Of a stretch of 64,000 nucleotides of DNA, positions 1 through 11,638 are shown in pieces (the stretch's first letter is position 1; the number at the start of each line of letters is the position of its first letter). The DNA comes from Pholiota molesta (Eukaryota; Basidiomycota; Agaricomycetes; Agaricales; Strophariaceae). The DNA is taken from NCBI GenBank assembly GCA_014925825.1, contig JACGCK010000218.1, positions 1-64,000 of the forward strand, given 5' to 3'. The position numbers and the translations under genes were made by a program. Under the pieces are notes generated by a model. That model made no database searches, had not been told where the DNA came from, and worked only from the letters and a program-made list of their open reading frames with translations.

Positions 1-75
1 AGAACGCTTACGGACATGTTTGTAATGATGCGATCATGTCCGCTTATATGCCGGATAGGGTGGGAACCTTAGGTG
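1..75. repeat. Terminal fragment of a diverged relative of the adjacent fold-back element
   Basis: Positions 61-75 repeat, in the same orientation, the last 15 bases of the element's right end at 2541-2555. The preceding bases (about 40-60) also resemble the right arm just inside its end, sharing the CCGCT...GCCGG pattern with several changes. A short hairpin, CGGACATG at 11-18 against CATGTCCG at 35-42, lies further in. The simplest reading is that this is the right end of a second, diverged copy of the same family abutting the 82-2555 element. The rest of that copy would lie left of the window. Confidence 0.5.
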
Positions 76-81
76 TGCATG

Positions 82-2555
82 CACCTAAGGTTCCCACAGT
101 AACCGGCTTATTAGCGGGTTAGATCAGTACACTACAAACCTACTAATAAGCAGCTAAAAGTCCGTTTTCCCTTACCCGTGAAGAATTCCTTCGTTAATTC
201 TTGGACTTAGCTGCAAGACACCCTCGTCGGCCATTCCCACACCTCCGGCTATGTGCCACCATGCCTTTTTAGGCTCCCGGCGTCATTGCGGCATGGGCGC
301 ATTGCCTATTTAGGCTGCGCGCACCGCCGCCTGATACCTCCCGCCCTCCTGGATGATAGGATAGAGAATGGGCTCTAGCTCAGTCAGTTCCCCTCCGCTC
401 CTTTCGATTTTTGGCATATGGATAGATATAGTATGTCTGAGCTTGTACCTAGTATTTTAAATGGTATATATTAGGATTTAACTGCCAAAAAAGCGGTTTC
501 TCATAGAGCAGGAGGAGGAGCAGTGATGGGTATAGGTCTTAACCCTCTATGGACATGTCTATTGAGAAAGGACAACATATATACTAATACATACTGTTAT
601 ATGAGTGATTATGCGAAGCTATAGGCCTTAAATTAGTGATGGAAGCAACCTTATGAGGAGATCTATAGGGAAAGTGAAATATGACATTGAAAAGATACTT
701 TGCAATGCCCTTCTTGTCTATATAATCGTTGTATAGTATGTAGGATAGCTATGTTATTTTGGATATATAGCTAGAGAGCCATAGATAGAGTATATCACCT
801 TCTATAAAGGCATCTAGCTGGGAACAAATGGGCATATATCTGAGTACCAAGGGGAAAAGAAAACCTAATCTCTTTGTATTATAGCTCTCCTAGATGATAT
901 TTACCCATTCCTTGCTCGATAATAGAGCTAGAAGGAGTGGAACATATAGATATGACCACCTAAGGGGCCTATGCATGCAGGTACATGCATCTATGGTCTA
1001 AAAAATTATTTCTGGAGGTATAACAGCGCTACGTGGTGCTATACGATACACAGATCTATTTTGGAACGTTTAATCGGTACCCTACAGTGTTAAATGGATG
1101 GTAAAGCAGTGAAGGATGTCTGGCACGCATAAATAACGTATTCTGCCTATAACATAGCGGGGGAACCGTCTAAAATGACGATACTCTAGGGCATAATAGC
1201 CCTCATTAATACCTACAAAATGAGATACGCCGGAAGGAAATCGGGCCATGGGTTGAGGTGCTATAGTGAATTAAGCTGATAAGACATCTTTTTAGAAAGA
1301 TCCAAATATAGGCGCATAACTGTGGCTCAAGTGGCCGTGATCTAATTCGATGTTCCAGCTATTAATTTCACTATAGCACCTCAACCCATGGCCCGATTTC
1401 CTTCCGGCGTATCTCATTTTGTAGGTATTAATGAGGGCTATTATGCCCTAGAGTATCGTCATTTTAGACGGTTCCCCCGCTATGTTATAGGCAGAATACG
1501 TTATTTATGCGTGCCAGACATCCTTCACTGCTTTACCATCCATTTAACACTGTAGGGTACCGATTAAACGTTCCAAAATAGATCTGTGTATCGTATAGCA
1601 CCACGTAGCGCTGTTATACCTCCAGAAATAATTTTTTAGACCATAGATGCATGTACCTGCATGCATAGGCCCCTTAGGTGGTCATATCTATATGTTCCAC
1701 TCCTTCTAGCTCTATTATCGAGCAAGGAATGGGTAAATATCATCTAGGAGAGCTATAATACAAAGAGATTAGGTTTTCTTTTCCCCTTGGTACTCAGATA
1801 TATGCCCATTTGTTCCCAGCTAGATGCCTTTATAGAAGGTGATATACTCTATCTATGGCTCTCTAGCTATATATCCAAAATAACATAGCTATCCTACATA
1901 CTATACAACGATTATATAGACAAGAAGGGCATTGCAAAGTATCTTTTCAATGTCATATTTCACTTTCCCTATAGATCTCCTCATAAGGTTGCTTCCATCA
2001 CTAATTTAAGGCCTATAGCTTCGCATAATCACTCATATAACAGTATGTATTAGTATATATGTTGTCCTTTCTCAATAGACATGTCCATAGAGGGTTAAGA
2101 CCTATACCCATCACTGCTCCTCCTCCTGCTCTATGAGAAACCGCTTTTTTGGCAGTTAAATCCTAATATATACCATTTAAAATACTAGGTACAAGCTCAG
2201 ACATACTATATCTATCCATATGCCAAAAATCGAAAGGAGCGGAGGGGAACTGACTGAGCTAGAGCCCATTCTCTATCCTATCATCCAGGAGGGCGGGAGG
2301 TATCAGGCGGCGGTGCGCGCAGCCTAAATAGGCAATGCGCCCATGCCGCAATGACGCCGGGAGCCTAAAAAGGCATGGTGGCACATAGCCGGAGGTGTGG
2401 GAATGGCCGACGAGGGTGTCTTGCAGCTAAGTCCAAGAATTAACGAAGGAATTCTTCACGGGTAAGGGAAAACGGACTTTTAGCTGCTTATTAGTAGGTT
2501 TGTAGTGTACTGATCTAACCCGCTAATAAGCCGGTTACTGTGGGAACCTTAGGTG
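82..2555. mobile_element. Large fold-back (inverted-repeat) transposon, non-autonomous
   Basis: Bases 82-1270 and 1367-2555 are reverse complements of each other: every stretch compared obeys position i pairing with 2637-i, and no mismatch or indel was noticed. Each arm is 1189 bp and the unpaired centre (1271-1366) is 96 bp. Ends read CACCTAAGGTTCCCACAG inward. The 8-bp word GTGCATGC flanks the element at 75-82 and 2556-2563, sharing one base with the left end, and looks like a target-site duplication. No ORF of useful length lies inside, so transposition would need an enzyme in trans. An 8-bp duplication fits hAT, P or KDZ-type DNA transposons, but the termini do not let me choose. The identity of the arms implies recent origin or gene conversion. 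A transcript across it would fold into a hairpin of over 1 kb. Confidence 0.85.
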
Positions 2556-2563
2556 GTGCATGC

Positions 2564-3974
2564 TACATACATCATCAGAAATACACACATGCACAAATAT
2601 TTTGAATGGTGTGCAGATCGGGTTCTATACTTAGATTATACTAGCCAGCACCAGCCACGCACCACTGACCGCCGGCGCCTCGCGACGCGAGCCAGTGCGG
2701 CCTGCAACAGCCTGCCGCCCCTCTGCTTGCTTCCTCCGCCACGACGTCAATCACAAACGCATACGCACCCGAGGCCAAGAGAGCCTGCGAAGGAATCTGA
2801 GAAAACGGATACGTAAGGAAACCACATCGTACGCAATCATTGGCTATGTATCTGGAAATGGAAACTCCAACTGACAGCGTCCCCGGGGCACGGGCTGCCC
2901 CTGTACGACCAGCATTGCCAGCTCGTTCAATTGACGTTCTGGCGACTGAAAACCAAGCGCAATATATGAGTGAATGAATAAGTGAGTGAATATCCCTTCC
3001 TGTGCGCTTTCCCAGTTGACAGCGTCGATGATCGCTCGAACAAACATGCAGCCAGTTTGAGTGAATGTGCTGCTACATACACGGCTCATTCATCGAATCT
3101 GCAGAATTTAGTGTCATACTGGTAATACCTGGATGCGTTCAGATGGAAATTTCTCATCCTGTTGGGGGTGAATGTGTCGCGCAGGCACCAAGCCAGGATG
3201 AATCCCCGTTTGGAGTAGATATGGAAAGATATTATTGTCTTGCCCGTAGGGCGTCGTATGGACTCTGCCGTGCTCGCCGCGGCTTTGTTATACTTTATCG
3301 GCATTTGGTACATAGGCGACACTGATATTTGAACAGTAAGTTGACCACCATTTACATTACTTTACGAGTTCAGAAAGGTTGTCGTCAAGATAAAGGTAAA
3401 TGGCAAGATAAAAGAAGGCCATGTCGGTCGATATTCGGTCGATATCTAGATCTGGATCATTCTCTGCCACTTGAGCTTGCTGGATCTAATCAAGCTACCG
3501 AGGAGTGAGAAAAGCAATTTTTGGAAGTATTCGGATGTATCTTTGGAATCGATCAACCCGATCAGGTCACGGTAGGACTTGAGAATATGGCATGGCAGAA
3601 CACGCGTTGACATGGACGGCTGTGGTAGGATAAATGCCGAAATATTCAAGAATAGATACAATGGAAAGTACCAAGAAAGCACTCCCATTCGTTTACTTTG
3701 GTCACCGCTGATGTAAAACCAGCGATATATTTGAAAGCTTGGTCCACGGCTTCTACTTCTTATGATCATGGCTCACAGATGCTAATGGGGCAGTGCGTCT
3801 CCATGTTAGTCTTATAAATTAGAATCCATTCCATCGGGATCCATGACTGATTTTGATGAAAGCATGATACGATTCCATACCTCTGCCCTTACTTATACAA
3901 GAACACAACAGGGCGAAGATATCTGAACACCGCGATAGCTTTTATCATCCAATACTGTTCTCATTCCTCACAAA
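2564..3974. other. Intergenic, no supported gene
   Basis: Only short overlapping ORFs are found, on both strands, none resembling a known family. The longest is a 107-codon minus-strand frame at 3446-3769 with a hydrophobic middle segment (about residues 30-50). It could be an exon of an unknown gene, but I see no convincing splice partners. Confidence 0.4.
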
Positions 3975-5629
3975 ATGTCTGCTACCAACGAAGATATGGA
4001 CCCAGTCTTTTGGTAGAGTATCTTTCGTCTGAGGTTCAATTGACATAACTTCTAATATCTTTTTAAAGGATAGGTCCAATAGTGAGCTTACAATTTTCTT
4101 TCATACTTACCAAACGACGTTAACTTTATTCGCTAGTTTATAGGCTGTATGCTCGACTGGCTTTTAATGGGAACAGTCATCGTGCAGACATGTACGCTGA
4201 AAAATCAGAATTCGTGTAATAAGTTCGAATATTGATTGATTTCGCTCCAGTTTACTTCCATCTCCGCCGTTCTAGAGACAGGAATGCTATCCGAGTACTA
4301 GGTATGGAAACTTATTATTCAGTCTTCTTCACCATTGTGATCCGTCTTTCAATATTTAGTATATGCAATCGTGATCCTGGATAGCATACAAACTGCATTC
4401 ACTACCCACAATGCCTGGTGGTTGAATGTAGTTACTTTCGGCCAGGATTTAAGACCTGTGTGGAGTGCATCCACTATCCCGGGAACAGCAGGCTTGAGTA
4501 AGAAGATTTCAAGATTTCTGATGATTATCTGAGTAATGTGGCATAATTTGTACAGCGTCGGCTATGGTACAAATATTTTATGCATGGTGAGTACAGCTAT
4601 TTGCCATATTTTATGATATTTACGGAAATTTATTGCAGGAGAATTTACAAACTATCCCAAAGCAGATCTTACATGCATGGATTTGCTATTGTGATTGTGT
4701 TAGTGAGTGCCACTGATGAATCCCTTCTTGAATACAGATCTAAGTTCTAACATTACAATGCTGGGATTCGTAGATGGCTCTTGCTCAGTGTGCTGCTTCG
4801 TTCGTGTCCTCAAGTGCGGTAGGGAACAAATACTTTTCGCATTAATACATGTAGACTAACCTCTAGAAAGATTGGAATCACGGATCTCGTAGAATTCGAA
4901 ACAAAGTTAATGCATCTATACCCAGCAATCAGTGTAAATATATTCCTCTATATATGTCTGTTCTAATTACCTTCTGATATTTGGTGAGCTTAGTCCTGGT
5001 TAGGGATAAGCTTTTGTAACGATATAACAATCTCGGCGTGTATGATATTCATTGTACGTTATATGTGTTCAGTTGATTCCGAACCATTGAATACTAACAA
5101 ACTATTTTTCAAAGCTATCCGGGGCAAAGATGAACGTGACGAAGACATCCCGAACCAATAAGTTGCTGGACAAATTAATTATTCATGCAATTCAAACCGG
5201 AACTGTCACTGCAGTATGTGCCGGAATCAATCTTCTTCTTTTCCTTCGATTTTCGAAAGCGTTTTATTACATTGCGCCGTAAGTACGGAGTCTTTTCTTG
5301 AAGTCATATAGAACTAACTATATGACGACGCTAGAGGAATGATCGCTGGGAAATTGTAGGTGTCGTTCCATTCACTTGAGCTGATGATAATGCATCACTG
5401 AATGATCTAATGCAGATACACGAACAGCTTGCTATCAACCCTCAATTCACGGGATATGGGGGAAAGCAGGTCTGTGATGAGTGATAGAGACACCATTAGC
5501 ATGCGAGTCCACGTATCTCGAATGACCGAGAGGGTGGAAGACTTGAATTTCCGCACCAGTCTTCCACAGGATGACTGGATGAATCAGACAGGTTCAGATT
5601 CGCCGCAGAAAAAGCCGGAAGAGATTTGA
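3975..5629 (+). CDS. DUF6534 seven-transmembrane protein
   Basis: A membrane protein of the DUF6534 family, abundant in agaric fungi and of unknown function. The gene is a chain of about a dozen short exons. Starting at ATG 3975, exons join in phase with GT-AG introns to give the N-terminal segment IGPIFIGCMLDWLLMG, then a helix ending VQTFYFHLRRSRDRNAIRVL, then VYAIVILDSIQTAF. Next come a W-rich loop, WRIYKLSQSRSYMHGFAIV, and the diagnostic SWLGISFCNDITIS before the last helices. The last large exon carries YTNSLLSTLNSR, the conserved end of the domain, followed by a soluble Ser/Asp-rich tail. No frameshift or stop was found on that path, so the gene looks intact, at roughly 330 residues. 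It is probably at the plasma or an internal membrane. Exon borders are my reading; the family call is secure. Confidence 0.82.
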
Positions 5630-8086
5630 AGGTAGTTTTTTGACACTTGTATCCAGTTTCTCTCTATCGAAGCGGAGGCATTTAATTTGGCTATTCTTTA
5701 TAAATTCAAATCTCTTCTACCTAGGACCGACTGAATTTTTCGGGCATCGAATTGTGCCAGTGGTGAGCAAGGACTGACGCCTGTAGCCGTCACTTGGTCG
5801 ACACGATGCGTCCATCTTCCTGGCTTCCTCGTTAAAGAAAAAAGTCGATCTAGAAAAGCTTGCTCCCAGAGACCAGACTCTCCAGAGCTTTTGCTACTTT
5901 CATGAGCGAGCGCCGCGGATGGGCAGGGCAGGGATCATTGATGCGTCCAATTTCCAAAATAGGAGGACATTAGTACAGAGGCGCGTCCGCGGGCTACTAT
6001 TCGTCATGGAAAAAGGGCCAATGTTCTAACAGCCTCGCGATGTCGAGCACGGTTGCACTAGTTGCGCAATGCGTACCGTAACCCATCGCGCGCACCTTGA
6101 AGCTTGAAGCTTGTCGCCAACTTGTCGCGTTCGTGTCGTCCATGCCGTGTGCGCACAAGACTGCACGTGTCTTACAGGTTATTTGATTCAATGTCCCTAA
6201 GCCATGTCGAGTCTCGACATCTAAGTAACATCGCATCCATCCGCTGTGAAGCAGTCAACATGATCCCGAAAGACTTCAAAGACTGCCTCAATCAACGCCT
6301 GAGAGCCAAGACTGCCCCGCATAGACGCACAGGTGAGTACTTGGGGTGAATCACCACAAGTTGTGCTGTTGACGAATAGTTTGAAACCACTATCTCCTGT
6401 GTTTCGTCTACTTTATAGCCTCAGATGACATCCTGCCCTCGATAACGGCGCGTGTACTGTCGGTGCGCGAATGAAGAGCAGGGTGGGCTGCGGGGCGTCA
6501 ATCCAACCGCGATTTCATGGCTAACGACTCATCGTCCAGCATCGCTAGCTCCAAAGACGCTAAAGCGCTGTGCCTCGTGAGGTGGGAATGCCGGAACGCC
6601 CATGCCACGTAGTGTCGGTGAGTTTGGTGTTCAAGAGGAAATCGACAAGGTTCTTACTTGTTTTCCGTCAGACATCGCATTATCTCCGACTAGGCGCAGC
6701 CACCCGCGCCGTGTGTTGATCTGTCGAGTGCCATGTCGCCCCTTCGCTTTTGCGTCTCCATCTGCGCCTTGCAGAAAGTATGACGACGGAATAAAGGCGA
6801 CAGGAGCGAAGGCGGCTTTGCACCGGGATAGAAGGAATAGTGCGCACTCGCCTGGGATCTCCACCTGCGTCAGCACGACCACGTCCAGATGGTCCACTTG
6901 CCATCCAGCGCCGTCGGCTGTTATCGATCAGCCAGCACGCATCTCGTCACACCTCCGACCAGTGGCGATAGAAAGTTGGTGCAAACATGGCCAGAGTCTG
7001 GTCATTTATCGTTGCTTCCCTCCTGTCCTGCTCCTCCACCTAGCACCAATGTGATCCACTTTTTTCTCCGCCGGCTTTCCTACCGGACTCATCGAGCTTC
7101 GCCAGCGCCCTGCAACCTTTGCGTAGCCTTACGCCTCGCAGTTACAAATCAATCATGAGTACCTCCCATGAACTTATTCGACAACCAAACTTCCTTTATT
7201 CCTACCTCTACCACATTGCTCGCCCATGTTAGCATGAGTATCATCATGCGCACGTCGATACCCACCATGTTGACTCTTGATATGCACGATATTCTTTTCT
7301 ATGCCGTCGTCCCAAATTTATCCAAAATTTCAAGTATGTCGTCGATGACTCGTTTGCTCATATACCGCATGCGCCGTTGCCTCCGCGACCCATGTCAGCG
7401 AAGACGAATGCAGTGGATTTGCCCAAAAGGACGCATTCAAGGCGTAAGCTCCGTCTCTGAATAATGCAACGCACATGCTCATAAAATGAATATATTTTGG
7501 TTTACGGTGGGTCGCATACTGCGATCGACATCCACAAATGGGTGCAAATGAGAGTTAAACGTTAAACGCCCACACAGCCTTACTTTGCACATCTGGGCCG
7601 GTTTACCTTGGTCCATTCCAAGTCCATCCAGCATATACCAAATAGGTGTTGTATCGACATCTGCACAACTATATGCTATATGCTATCACCTAAAGGCTAA
7701 AAGGCCGAGATCTCGGCGCTCATGCCTTCGTCAAGTAGGACAAGATCATGGATCGATCTCAGATTTCGGCGAGAATGTTCTCACCACATATTAAAATAGA
7801 CGCCCACAAGTATCTCCAAAGCGAACTTCGAACGACGCCCACAGCGGCCATGGATTCAGCCATAATCCGATCACCTTCTTTCATCAAGAAGTTTCTCGTC
7901 CATATGCCTCATTTTTGTGAAATATACTTGAAGCTTGCAGTTATGGGGAATCAGGGTTGAGATGTATAAGTGGAAAGTCAGTGTTTTTGGATAATCGAGA
8001 CAGGATTCATCGCTAGTTAGCAATAAATCACAGGTGCGTGCGCAGAGAGACTATACACATCGCACTTCAATGACGACGAAATTCGG
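5630..8086. other. Intergenic, 2.5 kb, no supported gene
   Basis: The region contains several 60-150-codon ORFs (for example at 6602-7054) that overlap on opposite strands, are Arg/Ser/Pro-rich and resemble no family. A tandem palindromic motif, TGAAGCTTGAAGCTTG, lies near 6098-6113 and recurs at two other intergenic sites in the window. Otherwise nothing is recognised. Confidence 0.4.
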
Positions 8087-9197
8087 ATGTATAGGATGAC
8101 GTCCTATAACAATCCTGATACCACCAAAGAAAAGTTTGCTTATCCCTTGGATCAGAATCTATACCAACCAACTGAGGAGGAGAAGTCGTTCTTCAAGCTA
8201 CTCACAGGTATAAATGACGATGAAGATCTCAAACAGCACATCATTACCGTTCAAACAAAAGCATATAAGGTACTTTTCTCCTTTTTTCAATGATATCGTC
8301 GCTGAGGAAATCTAGATATTTCCATATCCCACAATCCGACGTTTTATCTTCATGAAGTAAGTTTTCCTTCCGCTTGTCTCTTCGTATATCTAATGCCTTG
8401 TGTCAGACTTAAAGTAACTGAGCTTCCCGGATATGACCGTTTGTTACCTCTCGTGCGCAAAAATCCAAACGCTCTTCTACTGGACGTTGGGTGCGGATGT
8501 GAGTCCCATTTTTATGTTGCAATTTTGATCTTGATTCTAAGATGCCATCACCTAGTCGGTCATGACACGAGAAAGATTGTACTGGATGGTTTCCCGGTCA
8601 AAAATGTTATTGCTTCAGATATTTCTCATGGCAAGCACTCATCTCGAAAATTCATAAGCCGTCGTCCTGATACTTTGTACTTCCCTAGATTTTTGGGACC
8701 TGGGCCATGAGCTGTTTCGGTCGACTCAAGAGACATTCCCGGTAACCTTCATCGAAGGAGATATTTTTGATAAAATTTTCTTGGCGGAAAACAAGCCAGT
8801 ATACGCAGCTGAAGACCTTCAATCTCCCCTTACCCTGTCCTCGGTCACCTCTCTGAGTTCCTTACACGGTCGTCTCTCTGTCATTGCTGCGATAGCATTG
8901 TTTCATGTATTTGACGAAGAACAGCAACGCCAACTTGCACATCGGCTTGGTGCTCTGCTATCCCCTCAGTCTGGCTCCATGATATTTGGATGGCAGACGG
9001 GCTCAGCTGTCAAGAAGATGGAAACAAGGCTATGGGCGCATATGTTTTGTCAGTCCCCCGAATCATGGCGCAATATATGGGATGGCGAAGTGTTTGAAAA
9101 CGGCACGGTAAAAGTTGATATCATTCTAAAGCATGTTCCGGAGGCTCCACAGGATATGGAGCTTGACGGAATTTTTTGGTGTGTTACCAGACTGTAG
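8087..9197 (+). CDS. SAM-dependent methyltransferase (fungal secondary-metabolite type)
   Basis: A class I methyltransferase of the basidiomycete family related to the carboxyl/O-methyltransferases of fungal meroterpenoid pathways. Exon 1 (8087-8269) encodes YPLDQNLYQPTEEEKSFFK. Exon 2 (8316-8356) encodes IFPYPTIRRFIFMK. Exon 3 starts at 8407 and carries motif I, LLLDVGCGFGHDTRK, completed across an intron. The next intron (8631-8688) has a GC donor and an AG acceptor; splicing it gives SDISHDFWDLGHELFR, the family's conserved block. The last exon runs to a stop at 9197 and contains ALFHVFDEEQQRQLAHRL and FCQSPESWRNIWDGEVF. The total is about 290-300 residues, full length for the family. No other biosynthetic genes adjoin it, so the substrate is unknown. 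The start at 8087 is the first in-frame ATG; Met4 is an alternative. Confidence 0.85.
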
Positions 9198-9688
9198 ATA
9201 ACATTACTTCGAGGGTAATTTTTAGTACCTTTCAAGGTAACTATGTGAATTACAGATACTTGTTGCAAATGCTTCTTTTGCCTGTCGCTATCACTCACTT
9301 ATTCTTCGTTGCTTATTATCTTATGTTCTGTGCTAGAAAGTAAATACCTGTCAAACTGACTCTACTGGTTAGACCGGGGATTGGCTTTTGAGTGTCGATG
9401 GACTTGGAATGGACATACAGCGGCATAGGTTAAGGACAATCCTGGACTCACGACATTACACAAGATGCTCCGAGGGGTATCTGAGTTTAACGACGAAGCA
9501 GTTGATCGATGTATTAAATATTAAATCCAGGTCAATTGAAAGTTGGAGATAGTTTGTGCAAGCGCTAGAGATCATGTATAACCACTGTAAATAATTCGCT
9601 ATAGAAAAATACAAAACCAGTGATAAGTATCAACAACATTGAAGCCCGAAGAGGATAATCAATAAAAAATAGGCACCACATCAGATCA
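9198..9688. other. Convergent 3' intergenic spacer
   Basis: Between the tails of the plus-strand methyltransferase and the minus-strand lyase gene. AT-rich, with no ORF or repeat that I can support. Confidence 0.5.
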
Positions 9689-11638
9689 TTACAACAAAAA
9701 AGTAAAGCCCTCAAGAGCAAGGACAGAGATACAAGCAAAGACAGTGGCGAAGGCCGATGTACCGGCCGAAATAGCACCACTCTTCCCAGCTTCTGGAGCC
9801 TTCGTCGTTGAAGCCTGGGTCACGGCGGAAGGAACGGGGGTGGTGGTGACCTTGCCGCTCGCTTCATCCAGTGCGAAGGGCTGGTTCCAGAGGATGTAGG
9901 GCTCGCCCATGAACGTGGCCTCCCCCTGCTTTAGGAATGATACATACTTCTCGCCGACATCTCCATACACCGAGCCAACGGCCGCGATATTGGGGTAGAG
10001 CTCCTCAACGTATTTAGCCTCACCCGAGGCAGCGGCGGAGAGCGTGAGCGCGAAATCGAGCGCGGTCTTGATGGTCGCTCCCGCCGTGGTAGTCTTGTTC
10101 CATACCGTGGAAGTCGGATCGACGTATTTCGCAATGCGCGCGTTGGTCTGATGATCAAATGACCGGAAAGAAAAACGATAATCGATTCCGTCAATGAGTG
10201 GCCCACATGGGAAGAATAAGTAGAATGGCACTCACGATCATGGCGGCTAGATTGTAGGAGTGGTAGTGATATGGGCGCGTGCGAACTGCCTCGAGAGGCT
10301 ATGAACGTTCGAAATTCAAATTAGCTTTTTGAAGCTCCTATCATATTCTGGAGGAATAAAAGTACTCACCTGCTCGCCACTGGCCGTAATTTGCGCCAGG
10401 TAGAGGGTATTGAAATATGTGTCGGTAGCATTTTTGGCGCCAGCATTGTCGTTCACCAACACTTTAAGCGCCGCTAGCTGATTATAATAGAAAGTGCCGT
10501 GATTGCTGACGTATATTGAAAGTTATTTAACGTTGAATGTTTAGGAGAGGAGAAAAAATCCTTACTTAGCAGCGAGAGCCTCCTGCACGGCGATATCTGC
10601 CGTCTCGAGCCAATTCACGTACTGAGTTGTCCAGGCGATCAGTTGGTTGTCGAGATCGCTTGTCCATAGGGTGCTGCCGCCTTTGCGCAAAAGAAGGACG
10701 GCTGACGTGACTTTTGCCATGGCTTTGAGGTCGCTGATAAAATGATGTAGATGAGTTTGTTTAACAACATATCATAGGAGAATAGAGTTCTTACAGAATA
10801 CCGGTATGACTACCTACTTGACCTGTAGGACCTCTTTGCATTTGTCCGTAGGCGAGGTTGGGATTCATCTTTGTGGCATCATCCAAGAACCAAGCCTGAA
10901 TGAAGCGGACTTTGCTCGGGTTTTAGCCCTACAAGAATGAAAGGGAAATCAGGTAAGACTCACCGGCGTTGCTCTCGAAAGTAGCTTTGGAGTCACCAGT
11001 GGCGAAGGTCCATGCGAGGGTATTGTAGAACACGGCCTCAGATAGATTCTGGAATGCTCCAACATCATTGACGAGCCGGCCATCAGGGTTGAATTGTCCG
11101 TCGCGATTCACGTAGGGGCAGGTAACCCAGACTCGAAGCGTAACCTAGTGTCAGATAGACGGCGTCTGGCACTGGCGATTGTATGCTCACTTTGCTCGGG
11201 GGTCAGCTCAGTGGTATTTCCAACGTTGCTGCAGTCAGGCCACCAGCTAAGCACGCAGGGGACACTTAGATTGATTTAAGAAAAGGCCATGGAATCGTAC
11301 TAAGGGGCCCAACTCATATAATCATGTTTGTTTCCCGATGGTGGGGTAACAGCCTTGTCCATAACGCCTAGGGTGAAATAAACGAATTTTAGAGCGGTGA
11401 CAACATGAATCGAATATAATAAACACTCACTCCAAGGGCCGCCAACCGTCAATAAGCTCGCCCAAGCTGTTATACTTGCTTGCGCTTGTTCTGTGTTGTC
11501 TCCAAAATTTTTAGCTAGGATATAGTTAGGATCAACAAAGTCATTGGCGTATGCCGTGAATGAAACTTGGGCCACAGCGGTAGAAATTACAGAAAGGATG
11601 GTAGTGCATTGAATGAGTGTGGGGCGCATGGTGAGCAT
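9689..11638 (-). CDS. Secreted alginate-lyase-fold (PF05426-type) polysaccharide lyase, probably GPI-anchored
   Basis: Several exons on the minus strand join into a protein of about 430-450 residues. The N-terminus is a signal peptide (Met4 start gives MRPTLIQCTTILSVISTAVA; Met1 is also possible). The mature protein carries the alginate-lyase (alpha/alpha toroid) landmarks: GNKHDYMSWAPYWWPDC, then NLSEAVFYNTLAWTFATGD, then NHGTFYYNQLAAL, the substrate-site segment, and RTRPYHYHSYNLAAMI. A Thr/Ser/Pro-rich stretch and a hydrophobic C-terminus (FATVFACISVLALEGFTFLL) suggest a GPI signal and wall or membrane attachment. The family cleaves uronic-acid polymers by beta-elimination. In agarics the target may be glucuronan-type wall or plant polysaccharide, but that is inference. 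It is convergent with the methyltransferase. No disruption was seen. Confidence 0.8.

Noticed and set aside
82..2555. Considered as a telomere-associated or replication-origin palindrome
   Set aside because: No telomeric repeats, and the 8-bp flanking duplication points to transposition.
3446..3769. 107-codon minus-strand ORF with a hydrophobic segment
   Set aside because: No family, no neighbouring exons; kept only as a note in the intergenic entry.
6602..7158. Overlapping ORFs of 70-150 codons on both strands
   Set aside because: Arg/Ser/Pro-rich, no family, no splice context, mutually overlapping; chance ORFs in a GC-moderate spacer.
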